The position numbers and the translations under genes were made by a program. A DNA stretch of 64,000 nt. Source: CAYSPG01 sp964432885 (lineage in GTDB: Bacteria > Bacteroidota > Bacteroidia > AKYH767-A > OLB10). The number at the start of each line of letters is the position of its first letter. Positions within the stretch are counted from its first letter, which is position 1. Shown one piece after another: positions 18,234 to 26,979 of this stretch. The notes beneath the pieces are model-generated. The model was not told where the DNA came from, did not search any database, and was given only the letters and a program-made list of their open reading frames with translations. The stretch is taken from the NCBI GenBank assembly GCA_964432885.1, contig CAYSPG010000002.1:248001-312000 (forward strand), in the 5' to 3' direction.

Positions 18234-19490
18234 CTATCTCAACTTTAATGTTACAAGGCTTATTACAGCAAGCATAATTCCTACAATCCAAAACCGTGTT
18301 ACAATTTTTGATTCATGATAACCTGATTTTTGATAATGGTGATGCAAGGGCGACATTTTAAATATTCTTCTTCCTTCTCCGTATTTTTTCTTTGTGTATT
18401 TGAAATAACTTACTTGCATCATCACTGATAAATTTTCAATCAGAAAAATTCCGCAGATAACGGGAATTAATAATTCTTTGCGAATAGCGATTGCAAACAC
18501 AGCAATGATTCCGCCCAATGCTAAACTGCCTGTATCGCCCATAAAAACCTGAGCGGGATACGAATTATACCATAGGAAACCAACACATGCACCAATGAAT
18601 GCTGCCATAAAAATCATTAGCTCACCTGCATTGGGTATATACATTATATTTAAGTACCCTGCAAAAACCGTATTGCCCGATACATAAGCAAATACCGCAA
18701 GCGTAAGCCCGATGATACCTGAACTTCCTGCAGCAAGTCCGTCTATTCCATCAGTAATGTTTGCGCCATTGCTAACGGCAGTTACTATTAAAATAACTAC
18801 GGGAATAAAAATTATCCATGCCCAGCTTTTATAATTATCACCCATCCATGCAATAAGCGATGCGTAATCAAACTCGTTGTTCTTAAAAAAAGGAATGGTG
18901 GTGATTGTTGATTTAATATTTTTCTTGGCGTACAAAACTTCCTCTTGCTTTTGCAAATCGTCAACCAGATTTTTTTCTTTTGTCCATGTGATGGATGATG
19001 CATCTGTTTTTTCACGAACCACAACATGTTCATTAAAATAAAACAGACAACCTACAATAACGCCTAATCCAACTTGCCCCATTACTTTAAATTTTCCGGC
19101 AAGTCCCTTCTTATCTTTCTTAAATACTTTTATGTAGTCATCTAAAAATCCTATCACACCAAGCCATATAGTTGTAATTAGCATGATGACGATATACACA
19201 TTATGAAGTTTGGCAAGCAACAATGTTGGAATTAAAATGGCTGCAAGAATTATTAATCCTCCCATAGTGGGGGTTCCTTGTTTTTGTTTTTCGCCCTCTA
19301 ATCCTAAATCGCGAATAGTTTCTCCTACTTGTTTGCGTAGCAGCAATGCAATAATTCTTTTTCCAAGAAATAGTGAAAACACAAGTGATAAAATAATTGC
19401 AAGCGCAGCGCGAAACGAAATGTATTTAAAAACTCCCGCACCCGGAAAGTCGTATTGCTTATCTAAAAAATCGAAGAGATAGTATAACAT
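18234..19490 (-). CDS. mraY: Phospho-MurNAc-pentapeptide transferase MraY
   Basis: MraY transfers phospho-MurNAc-pentapeptide to undecaprenyl phosphate to form lipid I. It is a polytopic membrane enzyme. Visible signatures are GTPTMGGLIIL, the catalytic FLDDYIKVFKKDKKGL region, NGANITDGIDGLA and the C-terminal MSPLHHHYQKSGYHE. At 418 residues it is longer than the E. coli enzyme (360). Most of the difference is a hydrophilic insertion of about 60 residues (around 160-225) between helices, a feature I recall from other Bacteroidota MraY proteins. Its ATG shares one base with the murE stop (TAATG). Confidence 0.97.
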   Translation of the reverse strand: MLYYLFDFLDKQYDFPGAGVFKYISFRAALAIILSLVFSLFLGKRIIALLLRKQVGETIRDLGLEGEKQKQGTPTMGGLIILAAILIPTLLLAKLHNVYIVIMLITTIWLGVIGFLDDYIKVFKKDKKGLAGKFKVMGQVGLGVIVGCLFYFNEHVVVREKTDASSITWTKEKNLVDDLQKQEEVLYAKKNIKSTITTIPFFKNNEFDYASLIAWMGDNYKSWAWIIFIPVVILIVTAVSNGANITDGIDGLAAGSSGIIGLTLAVFAYVSGNTVFAGYLNIMYIPNAGELMIFMAAFIGACVGFLWYNSYPAQVFMGDTGSLALGGIIAVFAIAIRKELLIPVICGIFLIENLSVMMQVSYFKYTKKKYGEGRRIFKMSPLHHHYQKSGYHESKIVTRFWIVGIMLAVISLVTLKLR

Positions 19491-20953
19491 TATACGCCTG
19501 ACATTTTAAATGATTCCTGTAACACTTCTTTATCATCAAAAGGATATTTCACCCCTTTTATTTCCTGATATTTTTCATGGCCTTTGCCTGCAATAAGAAT
19601 TATATCGCCCGGTTGTGCAAGACTGCATGCAACTTTCACGGCTTCTCTTCTGTCGAGCACCGACAACACTTTTGCTGACTGATGCGCTTCAACACCAGCA
19701 CGCATTTGGTCTATAATTTTTTGAGGGTCTTCGCTGCGCGGATTATCTGAGGTAAGAATTACTTTATCACTTTTTTCGCAGGCAATGTGTGCCATCAACG
19801 GGCGCTTGGCTGCATCGCGGTCGCCACCACAACCTACAACGGTAATTACCTTTTCGTTGCGTGTGCGTATGTCTTCAATGGTTGATAAAACATTTTTTAG
19901 TGCATCGGGCGTGTGGGCGTAGTCAACAATACCAATAATATTGTTGGACGAATTGAGGTATTCAAATCTTCCTTCAACAGAAGTGAGTGTACTTACTTGA
20001 GTAAGAACTTTCTCTTTTTCAATTCCCAACAAAACAGCAGCAGCATAAATGCCAAGTAAATTGTATGCATTAAAACTTCCTATTAAGTGACATACAATTT
20101 CATGGTTATCAATATTTAAAAGCAAACCCGTAAAATTATTTTCGAGAATGCGGCATTTAAAATCACATACACCATGCAGGCCAAATGTTTTTTTGTTGGC
20201 ACGAGAGTTTTGCAACATAACCTTTCCATTTTTATCATCAGCATTTACAAGTGCAAACGCTGTGTCAGGCAACATGTCGAAAAAGCCTTTTTTGGCTTTT
20301 ATGTACTCATCAAAAGTTTTGTGATAGTCGAGATGATCGTGTGTGATGTTGGTAAATATCCCTCCTGCAAATTGCAAACCCGCTATACGGTGTTGTGCCA
20401 CAGCATGTGAACTTACTTCCATAAAACAGTATTCGCATTCTTCAAAAACCATTTCAGAAAGCAGCTTGTTTAATTGAATTGGATCAGGGGTGGTGTGTGT
20501 TGCAGTGATTATTTTGCTGTTAATTCTGTTCTCAACTGTTGAAAGCAATCCGCATTTATATCCAAGTTGGGTAAATAAATTAAAGAGCAATGTTGCTGTG
20601 GTGGTTTTACCATTTGTCCCGGTTATACCAACTAATTTTAATTTTGAAGATGGCTGATTGTAAAAGTTAGAACAAATTTCTGCGAGAGCAATATGAGCAT
20701 TGGTAACTTTTACATAATTAATTCCTGACTGAATAGTTTCAGGCAACTGTTCGCACACAATGGCAGTTGCGCCTTTTTCAATTACCTGTGGAATAAATTG
20801 ATGCCCGTCAACACGTGTTCCGCGCAAAGCGACAAACAAATAATTTGCTTTTATTTCATTTGAATTAATGGAGATGCCATTTACCGAAGCGTTGGTATTT
20901 CCAATGACTTCGATAATTCCTGCTTTGTATAAGATATCTTTCAATAAACGCAT
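19490..20953 (-). CDS. murE: UDP-MurNAc-tripeptide synthetase MurE (meso-DAP type)
   Basis: MurE adds the third stem-peptide residue. Motifs in order are the UDP-MurNAc site near residue 25-45, the ATP loop GITGTNGKTTTATLL near residue 110, the carbamylated-Lys/signature region TNITHDHLDYHKTF and, near residue 405, DNPRSEDP. The DNPR motif is the established mark of enzymes that use meso-diaminopimelate rather than lysine, so the cell wall is predicted to be DAP-type. The 487-residue length is normal. Both ends overlap neighbours by one base, with ftsI upstream and mraY downstream. Confidence 0.97.
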   Translation of the reverse strand: MRLLKDILYKAGIIEVIGNTNASVNGISINSNEIKANYLFVALRGTRVDGHQFIPQVIEKGATAIVCEQLPETIQSGINYVKVTNAHIALAEICSNFYNQPSSKLKLVGITGTNGKTTTATLLFNLFTQLGYKCGLLSTVENRINSKIITATHTTPDPIQLNKLLSEMVFEECEYCFMEVSSHAVAQHRIAGLQFAGGIFTNITHDHLDYHKTFDEYIKAKKGFFDMLPDTAFALVNADDKNGKVMLQNSRANKKTFGLHGVCDFKCRILENNFTGLLLNIDNHEIVCHLIGSFNAYNLLGIYAAAVLLGIEKEKVLTQVSTLTSVEGRFEYLNSSNNIIGIVDYAHTPDALKNVLSTIEDIRTRNEKVITVVGCGGDRDAAKRPLMAHIACEKSDKVILTSDNPRSEDPQKIIDQMRAGVEAHQSAKVLSVLDRREAVKVACSLAQPGDIILIAGKGHEKYQEIKGVKYPFDDKEVLQESFKMSGV

Positions 20954-23049
20954 CAGCTCAATTCAATTGTTACCCACTGTCCTTTATTTATTTTACTTCC
21001 TTCCGTAACAGATTGTTTTGTTACAGTTCCTCTTCCAATAACTTTCACTTGTAAACCTGTTGACTCCAGTAAATACATGGCGTCACGCAAGCCCATCCCC
21101 ATTACGTTTGGAACTACGCCTTCTTTTACCGGCAATGTTTTTAAGTATGTTGCAGTTTCTTCTTTTTGTGAAGTGCTCCACTTATCAGGCTCACCTAATT
21201 TTTTTACAGGGACGTTTAACGATACACAAGCCTGCACTGTAGCTTTTGTGTTTCCGTTTTTAGCAAGTGGAATATTTTTTTCAGACGGCACCAACTCTTT
21301 ATGCATATCAAGATTGGTAGAAAAAACTTTATCTGCTATATCTTTAAAAACCGGCAGTGCAACTTCACCACCGTAATATCCTTGTGTGCGCGGATTATAA
21401 ATAACTACTATGCACGAATACTTGGGATTTTCAGCTGGAAAATAACCCGCAAAGCTGCCTTGGTACTTCACATCACCTTTATATCCACCAGCACCACTTG
21501 CTATTTGTGCAGTTCCGGTTTTGCCTGCCACTTTGTAATTACACGCTTTTAATTTTACTCCTGTTCCGTTTTCAACTACACCTTCTAACAATTTTTTTGC
21601 TGCTGCAATTGTACTTGGCGAGCAAATACTATCGGCAATTACTTGGGTTGAATATTTTTTTATGGTTTGTCCGCGATAATGAATTTCTTTTACAAAAAGT
21701 GGTTTCACCATTTTGCCATTGTTGGCAACAGCGTTATAAAAAGTAAGCGTATGAAGTGGAGTAACTTTCGATTCGTAGCCTATTGACAAATAAGGTAGTG
21801 AAATTTTACTCCAGTCTTTGTCTGAAGTATTTTTAATACGAGGCTTTCCTTCACCGGCAATTTGCAAATGCATCTCATCACCAAAGTGCATTTTCTTAAG
21901 CCTGTCAACAAAGCCTTGCGGATTTTTGGTGTAGTATTTTGTGATGAGTTGCGAAACCCCAATGTTGCTCGACTCTTCAAATGCATGTTTGGCAGTTATA
22001 ATTTTTAAACCAAGATGCGAATCTCTCATGGTAATGCCTCGTGTATAACTGTGCGTGCCTCCTTTGCAATCAACCAACTCATCCAGTTCAATATATCCAT
22101 CTTCAATGCCAGCCATCATAGAAGCAAGTTTGAAAGTTGATCCGGGCTCAGTCCCGTAACCAATGGCGTAATTAAAATCTTCGCGGTAGTAACCGGAATC
22201 GGCACGTTTTAAATTGGCAATTGCTTTTATTTCTCCTGTGGCCACTTCCATCAAAATAGCACAGCCAGCCTCAGCGTTATTTTTAATAAGCTGATTCATG
22301 AGCGACTGTTGCGCTACATCCTGAATATTTAAATCAATGGTGGTGATGATGTCGTTACCATCTTTCGCTTCTATTTCGTCTTCATTGTTTACAGGCTTCC
22401 ACACATTGCCCGAAATTTTTTGCATCAAACGTTTTCCACTTTCACCTCTTAAATTTTTATCAAATGCTCCTTCCAATCCAACCGGGCGTACATCTTTTAT
22501 ATTAAATCCAATGGTGCGCGATGCCAGTTCCTTAAACGGTTTTTGGCGAAGGTTTTTTTGCTCAACAATTAGTCCTCCTTTATATCGTCCTTTATTAAAG
22601 ATTGGAAATTTTCTAACCTTTTTTAAATTGTTGTGCGACACATTTCGCTGTAACAAAAAATAACGTTCGCCATCTCGCCTTGCTTCTTTCAGCAAACGCT
22701 TATAAGATTCTTGTGATTTATCTTTAAATAAATTTGATAAACAAAAAGCAAGAGAATCTACTTTCTCATTAAAAACTTCTTTGGTAATTGCGCCAGCTTT
22801 TAAATCCATGCGTATATCATAAAACGGAAGCGAGGTGGCAAACAAACTTCCATCGCATGAATAGATGTTTCCGCGAGCCGGTTCAATATTTATATACGAA
22901 AGAGTAAGACTGTCTGCTTTGCTTTTCCAATATTCGCCTTCGGCAAACTGGAGATGACACACTTTAAAAATAATAGCAGCACCAAACAGGCACACAAAAG
23001 CATACACCAAATAAACGCGCCACAATATGTCTTTTTTAATGTCAGCCAT
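20953..23049 (-). CDS. ftsI: Septal transpeptidase FtsI (PBP3-like) with PASTA domain
   Basis: This class B penicillin-binding protein cross-links septal peptidoglycan. A single N-terminal helix (about residues 10-30) anchors it. The PBP dimerisation region follows, then the transpeptidase domain with the active-site Ser304 in STFK, the ESSN motif and KTGTAQ. The last 60 residues form one PASTA domain starting near VVPNVMGMGLRDAMYLL. At 698 residues it is longer than E. coli FtsI (588), mainly from this PASTA addition. It lies 5 bp after ftsL. Confidence 0.96.
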   Translation of the reverse strand: MADIKKDILWRVYLVYAFVCLFGAAIIFKVCHLQFAEGEYWKSKADSLTLSYINIEPARGNIYSCDGSLFATSLPFYDIRMDLKAGAITKEVFNEKVDSLAFCLSNLFKDKSQESYKRLLKEARRDGERYFLLQRNVSHNNLKKVRKFPIFNKGRYKGGLIVEQKNLRQKPFKELASRTIGFNIKDVRPVGLEGAFDKNLRGESGKRLMQKISGNVWKPVNNEDEIEAKDGNDIITTIDLNIQDVAQQSLMNQLIKNNAEAGCAILMEVATGEIKAIANLKRADSGYYREDFNYAIGYGTEPGSTFKLASMMAGIEDGYIELDELVDCKGGTHSYTRGITMRDSHLGLKIITAKHAFEESSNIGVSQLITKYYTKNPQGFVDRLKKMHFGDEMHLQIAGEGKPRIKNTSDKDWSKISLPYLSIGYESKVTPLHTLTFYNAVANNGKMVKPLFVKEIHYRGQTIKKYSTQVIADSICSPSTIAAAKKLLEGVVENGTGVKLKACNYKVAGKTGTAQIASGAGGYKGDVKYQGSFAGYFPAENPKYSCIVVIYNPRTQGYYGGEVALPVFKDIADKVFSTNLDMHKELVPSEKNIPLAKNGNTKATVQACVSLNVPVKKLGEPDKWSTSQKEETATYLKTLPVKEGVVPNVMGMGLRDAMYLLESTGLQVKVIGRGTVTKQSVTEGSKINKGQWVTIELS

Positions 23050-23054
23050 TAATT

Positions 23055-23459
23055 TTATTTTTCAGCAGGAACAGAATTTTTTAATACGATTTTTTGGGGC
23101 GGAACCGTTAGATGTTTTATTCCCATTGGCAGTACTTCTTTTGCAACCTGGCTTTGACGGCTCTTAAACATTAAATCAGATTTAATGGTGATGTATTCTG
23201 AGCGCAATTCTTTAATGTCTTTTGCAGTTTTATCAATGTCACGAATTGTTTTTTCGGCCATGTAACTGTTTGCTATGTATAAAATGCAAATGCCAAAAAG
23301 GAAAAATGCAAACGGCATAAAGCGCCAAACCATTCCTTTGTCAATATGGCCAAACACATTTAGCATGTGTATGTACTTGCGTGCCGCACGAATTTTTTTC
23401 GCAGCAACGGGCGTTTCATTTGCCTTATCTTGTTCTTTCTTTTTGTAGGTGTTGCTCAT
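23055..23459 (-). CDS. ftsL: FtsL-like divisome protein
   Basis: This is a 134-residue bitopic protein with a charged cytoplasmic N-terminus of about 45 residues, one membrane helix (MPFAFFLFGICILYIANSY) and a short periplasmic heptad-like helix (DIDKTAKDIKELRSEYITIK). There is almost no sequence similarity to proteobacterial FtsL. The call rests on topology and its place between rsmH and ftsI. It should pair with FtsQ and activate FtsW/FtsI. Confidence 0.8.
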   Translation of the reverse strand: MSNTYKKKEQDKANETPVAAKKIRAARKYIHMLNVFGHIDKGMVWRFMPFAFFLFGICILYIANSYMAEKTIRDIDKTAKDIKELRSEYITIKSDLMFKSRQSQVAKEVLPMGIKHLTVPPQKIVLKNSVPAEK

Positions 23460-24371
23460 TTAATTTTTTTCTGCAATTCTTAATTTGGCGCTGCGTGCAC
23501 GTGGGTTTTGTTTTACTTCTTCCTGATTTGCCTCAATAGGTTTTTTGTTAATGGCATTAAATTTTTTAGAAACCACATTTCCAAAAACATCTTTCTCTAA
23601 GTCACCATTTATGCTTCCACTTGCAATAAAATTTTTTACCAGCCTGTCTTCAAGCGAGTGATAGGAAATAACGGAAAGCCTTCCGCCTTTTTTTATAAGA
23701 GATGTTGATTGGGTTAATAATTCTTCTAACTCATCCATTTCATTATTTACTTCAATACGAAGCGCCTGATACAACTGCGCAAAAAATTTATTTTCATCGC
23801 GTGCAGGAACCAAATGCTTTATGGCGTTTTTTAAATCGCTTGTTGTTTTAAGTGGTGAAACCTTTCGCGCTTTTACAATAGCAGCAGCTACGGTTTTTGA
23901 ATTTCTTATTTCGCCATACATCGAAAAAATACCAACCAGTTTTTCTTCGCTATATGTATTAAGTATGTGCGCAGCACTAATTTGCTCTCTGCTATCCATG
24001 CGCATATCCAGTTCAGCATTAAACCGAAATGAAAAACCCCGCCCGGCCACGTCAAACTGATGCGATGAAACGCCCAAATCAGCAAGCAATCCGTCAACTG
24101 CTGAAATATTCAGCTTGTTGAGTTCGGTGGTTATATTTGAAAAACTGTTGTGTATCACAATCAGATTTTGGTGGTTAGTATTTTTATTTCGAATTGCATC
24201 GGCATCTCTGTCAAATGCAATTAATTTTCCGGTGGTTAGTCGTTTAACAATTTCTGCCGAGTGCCCTCCTCCTCCGTAGGTAACATCCACATAAACGCCT
24301 TGTGGATGTATGTTTAAGCCTTCAACACTTTCATTTAATAAAACAGGTATGTGATATGCATTATTTGCCAT
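23460..24371 (-). CDS. rsmH: 16S rRNA m4C1402 methyltransferase RsmH (MraW)
   Basis: RsmH methylates N4 of C1402 in 16S rRNA with S-adenosylmethionine, fine-tuning the P site. The protein opens with YHIPVLLNESVEGLNIHPQG and the SAM loop VDVTYGGGGHS, followed by FDRDADAI, GLLADLGVSSHQFD and the C-terminal SYHSLEDRLVKNF and NPRARSAKLR. The ATG at 24371 is preferred over the GTG one codon earlier. It overlaps the end of mraZ by 11 bp, the usual start of a dcw operon. Confidence 0.97.
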   Translation of the reverse strand: MANNAYHIPVLLNESVEGLNIHPQGVYVDVTYGGGGHSAEIVKRLTTGKLIAFDRDADAIRNKNTNHQNLIVIHNSFSNITTELNKLNISAVDGLLADLGVSSHQFDVAGRGFSFRFNAELDMRMDSREQISAAHILNTYSEEKLVGIFSMYGEIRNSKTVAAAIVKARKVSPLKTTSDLKNAIKHLVPARDENKFFAQLYQALRIEVNNEMDELEELLTQSTSLIKKGGRLSVISYHSLEDRLVKNFIASGSINGDLEKDVFGNVVSKKFNAINKKPIEANQEEVKQNPRARSAKLRIAEKN

Positions 24372-24831
24372 CACCTTCCTGCTTTATGCGGCCCATTACT
24401 TTTTCTGTCAGTTTTTCAAAACGTTCTCTGTTATCGGTAATAAATTTATGATACGCTTTTTTATCCCATATTTCGAGATAGTCGTTTGCAGAGGCAATAA
24501 CGATATCTTTTTTTATTCCGGCAAAATCCATCTGCTCTTTTGTAATCAGAAATCGGGCACTTGCATCAAGGTCGGCCGGGCGAATTCCGAAATTGAACAT
24601 GCGCACAAAGTCTGTATCATCTTTAGAAAACCGGCTCACTTTTTTTACCTCATTGGCACTTTCATTCCACGCTGCCATTGGATACAACTCAAGAGACTTA
24701 CTAAAAATGCTTGCCTTAATTACAAATCCATTATCAAGCACTTTGGCGAGTTGCTTTTTAAAAGGATTGGGCAACATCACTCTTCCTTTAGCATCAACAG
24801 TGCTTTCATATACTCCAAAAAGTGTTGTCAT
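24361..24831 (-). CDS. mraZ: Transcriptional regulator MraZ
   Basis: MraZ is a small AbrB-like DNA-binding protein that, in E. coli, represses the dcw operon. The 156-residue protein has two tandem MraZ domains, the first opening LFGVYESTVDAKGRVMLP and the second with FNFGIRPADLDASARFLI. The ATG at 24831 gives the canonical N-terminus; a GTG 60 bp upstream would add 20 residues absent from the family. A TACATTCG sequence at 24858-24865 (minus) could be the -7 box of the cluster promoter. The direct repeats MraZ would need upstream were not identified. Confidence 0.94.
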   Translation of the reverse strand: MTTLFGVYESTVDAKGRVMLPNPFKKQLAKVLDNGFVIKASIFSKSLELYPMAAWNESANEVKKVSRFSKDDTDFVRMFNFGIRPADLDASARFLITKEQMDFAGIKKDIVIASANDYLEIWDKKAYHKFITDNRERFEKLTEKVMGRIKQEGDGK

Positions 24832-25091
24832 CAGAGGTAAATTGGATTTTAATTGGGCGAATGTAAAAACAATTTTACCACGTTCAGCCACTTTACCCTA
24901 CTTTTTTGCAAGTTTTACCACTTTTGTTGAAAACTTTTTGTTTTTGATTTTTTATTTTTTTGAAGAATAAAAAATAGCATTGGCTGTGATACTGTATTTA
25001 CAGCCATTACAAAGCGCAATGGATTGTTTTATGCCACCATTAGTTTGGTGGTAATAATTTTTGATGAATGTTTACAAATTGATTTTTAAAT

Positions 25092-25210
25092 AGAACGCAG
25101 ATAACGCAGATTAAACGGATTAGAACAAATTTTTAAAAAGAAGAAAATTACTTTTGCTCCGAAAATTTTTTATCAGCGACAATCCGCTCAATCTGCGTTA
25201 TCTGCGTTCT
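25092..25210. repeat. Long inverted repeat in the mraZ-acyltransferase spacer
   Basis: The 390-bp stretch from 24832 to 25221 has no gene. It holds the divergent control regions and, at 25092-25121 and 25181-25210, two 30-nt arms that are inverted copies with two mismatches (AGAACGCAGATAACGCAGAT at the outer end), around a 59-nt AT-rich loop. The arm has an internal near-repeat of the word AACGCAGAT. It could form a long hairpin and ends 11 bp before the downstream ATG. The rest of the spacer is A/T-rich with no structure I can name. Confidence 0.85.
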
Positions 25211-25221
25211 ATTAATTTTAT

Positions 25222-26067
25222 ATGGAAGAAAAAAAAGATAAATCAATAAATGTTCGTGAAGCGATACGGAGCAAAAATCCTGCGCTTGCAAAGTGGCTGC
25301 CCGGTTTTATAATAAAGTATATCGAGCGTATTGTACATCAGGATGAGGTAAATGTTTTTATAAAACATCATGGCGAAAAAAATTCGTTTGCATTTGTGGA
25401 TGCTGTAGTTGAAGAATTTAAAATAACCGTAAAAGTTGTTGGAGAAGAAAACATTATTAAAAGCGGTGGTTGTGTGTACGCTGCCAATCATCCACTTGGA
25501 GGGTTGGATGCACTTGCGCTTATGCAAGTGCTTGGAAAGCACAGACGCGATATAAAATTTATTGTCAATGATATTTTGTTACAGATAAAAAATTTAGAAG
25601 ATTTATTTATTGGTGTAAACAAGCATGGAAAAAATGCAGCAGCATCGCTTGATGCCATTGATAATTTATATGCATCAGACAAAGCCACATTAATTTTTCC
25701 TGCCGGGTTGGTATCGCGCAAGCAAAACGGAATAATAAAAGACTTAACCTGGAAAAAAAGTTTTGTTGTAAAAGCAAAAAAATACAGCCGTAAAATTGTG
25801 CCTGTACATATTGAAGGAAAAAATTCGAATTGGTTTTACAATTTATCAAACTGGAGAAAACGGGTAGGTATTGAAGCCAACATTGAAATGCTTTACCTCA
25901 TGGATGAAATGTATCATCAACATGGCAACACCATTACCATAACTTTTGGAAAACCAATTGAACCAACCTTATTTAATGATACGCTTACGGATGTTGAGTG
26001 GGCAGATAAAGTAAGAGAGCATATATATATAATAGCGCGTGAGCCGGAAAAGGTGCTTTTTTTGTAG
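25222..26067 (+). CDS. Lysophospholipid-type acyltransferase (GlsA/OlsA-like)
   Basis: This 281-residue PlsC-superfamily acyltransferase has its catalytic block at YAANHPLGGLDALALMQVLG (near residue 90), where His and Asp form the charge relay, and a second block at IFPAGLVSRKQNG (near residue 160). The variant spacing NHPLGGLD is that of the branch that includes hemolysin-like and amino-acid-lipid O-acyltransferases rather than canonical PlsC. The N-acyltransferase gene at 26980 is nearby. In Bacteroides such a pair (GlsA, GlsB) makes glycine lipid, so an O-acylation step on an N-acyl amino acid is inferred. Confidence 0.85.
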   Translation: MEEKKDKSINVREAIRSKNPALAKWLPGFIIKYIERIVHQDEVNVFIKHHGEKNSFAFVDAVVEEFKITVKVVGEENIIKSGGCVYAANHPLGGLDALALMQVLGKHRRDIKFIVNDILLQIKNLEDLFIGVNKHGKNAAASLDAIDNLYASDKATLIFPAGLVSRKQNGIIKDLTWKKSFVVKAKKYSRKIVPVHIEGKNSNWFYNLSNWRKRVGIEANIEMLYLMDEMYHQHGNTITITFGKPIEPTLFNDTLTDVEWADKVREHIYIIAREPEKVLFL

Positions 26068-26072
26068 TTTTG
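26065..26072 (+). promoter_or_regulatory. -7 box (TAGTTTTG) before the toxin-antitoxin pair
   Basis: TAGTTTTG matches TAnnTTTG and overlaps the stop codon of the preceding acyltransferase gene. It would give a leader of about 60 nt before the antitoxin ATG. No -33 TTG at standard spacing is seen. Confidence 0.4.
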
Positions 26073-26141
26073 AAAAATGCAAAGGCTTACAATTCTTATT
26101 TCTCTTATATTAAAAGTATTTTCTTAATAAAAACACAAAAT

Positions 26142-26378
26142 ATGTTGCTACAACTCGAAAAAACAAAAAAGGCTGATGTTCAAAAACTATTTGAATTTGC
26201 AAAAAATAATAACCTGCAGCTAACTTTGGTTGATTCAGACAAAACAAAATCCTACTTACCCGGCAAAGCGCTTACTTCAGCTGAGTTAAAGAAACTTATT
26301 TCAAAAAGCCGCAAAAGTGGTGTTGTGTCATTGGCAAAAGGGCATCAGGCTATTCGCAAAAAAATGAATGGAAATTAA
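26142..26378 (+). CDS. Putative antitoxin of a type II toxin-antitoxin pair
   Basis: This is a 78-residue, Lys-rich protein with predicted helices (KKADVQKLFEFAKNNN, then SAELKKLISKSRKSG). I do not recognise its family. The call rests on size, order and an 11-bp overlap with the RelE/ParE-like gene that follows, the usual arrangement of antitoxin before toxin. The ATG at 26142 is preferred; the frame is open further upstream to a TTG at 26070, which would add 24 residues. It should bind and neutralise the downstream protein and may repress the operon. Confidence 0.65.
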   Translation: MLLQLEKTKKADVQKLFEFAKNNNLQLTLVDSDKTKSYLPGKALTSAELKKLISKSRKSGVVSLAKGHQAIRKKMNGN

Positions 26379-26655
26379 CTACACCAATGATGCACTTGCA
26401 TCCCTGTTTTCTCTTGTAAAGTTTATTGAAAACAATAATACAAAAGGTGCCGGCTTAAGATGGCTTAACAAATATGAATTGTATTTAAAACAAACATTAA
26501 TACATCATGCAATTATTAATCCATGTAATAATTCAACCTTTAAAAAACTTTTACTTAAATGCATTTATTATAATGACTGGTTGATTGCTTTCTCGGTTCA
26601 CAATAATGTTATTTTAATTGAAGCCTTGTTGCATAAATCAAGAATAAAAGATTAA
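26368..26655 (+). CDS. RelE/ParE-family toxin
   Basis: This 95-residue protein has the plan of the ParE/RelE superfamily: two N-terminal helices (DALASLFSLVKFIENNN and GLRWLNKYELYLKQTLIHHA) followed by C-terminal strands (KKLLLKCIYYNDWLIAFSV, NNVILIEALLHKSR). Many members cleave ribosome-bound mRNA or poison gyrase; which applies here cannot be told from sequence. Its ATG lies inside the end of the antitoxin gene. The module sits between two lipid acyltransferase genes. Confidence 0.75.
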   Translation: MEINYTNDALASLFSLVKFIENNNTKGAGLRWLNKYELYLKQTLIHHAIINPCNNSTFKKLLLKCIYYNDWLIAFSVHNNVILIEALLHKSRIKD

Positions 26656-26698
26656 AAAGTAAATTTTATCTTTCACCTATTCCATCATTCACATACCT

Positions 26699-26875
26699 AT
26701 GAAAAAATTCAAAACCATCGCCATAGTAATAATTATATTATCAGGTGCATTATGGAATTACTCTCACCTGCAAGGAAGAGAAAACATCAGCAATATCCAC
26801 ATTGTATCATTAGTTGTAATTGGAATGTGCATTGGCATTTTAATTGCCGAGATAAAACAAATGTTTGCTAAATAA
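26699..26875 (+). CDS. Small two-helix membrane protein (58 aa)
   Basis: The ATG at 26699 opens a 58-codon frame: MKKFKTIAIVIIILSGALWN, a polar turn (YSHLQGRENISN), a second hydrophobic helix (IVSLVVIGMCIGILIAEI) and a short basic tail. Composition and codon use look like real coding sequence, and TATCTTTC about 20 bp upstream resembles a -7 box. I recognise no family. It lies 43 bp after the toxin gene, so it may belong to that transcript or to the acyltransferase gene downstream. Confidence 0.6.
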   Translation: MKKFKTIAIVIIILSGALWNYSHLQGRENISNIHIVSLVVIGMCIGILIAEIKQMFAK

Positions 26876-26887
26876 TTTTTTTATTGA

Positions 26888-26932
26888 AAATGGAATATTG
26901 AATATTAACACAGCACTATCGATATTCCATTT
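26888..26932. repeat. Inverted repeat before the N-acyltransferase gene
   Basis: AAATGGAATAT (26888-26898) is inverted at 26922-26932 across a 23-nt loop rich in the word AATATT. It may act as a weak terminator for the small gene upstream, though no T-run follows. Confidence 0.5.
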
Positions 26933-26979
26933 GCAATCAATAATTTTCAATTCCTTTTAATCTGTATTTTCGTTGCGTT

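Noticed and set aside
24892..25091. Possible small RNA in the mraZ-acyltransferase spacer
   Set aside because: The sequence is A/T-rich without a promoter, conserved RNA motif or terminator that I can identify.
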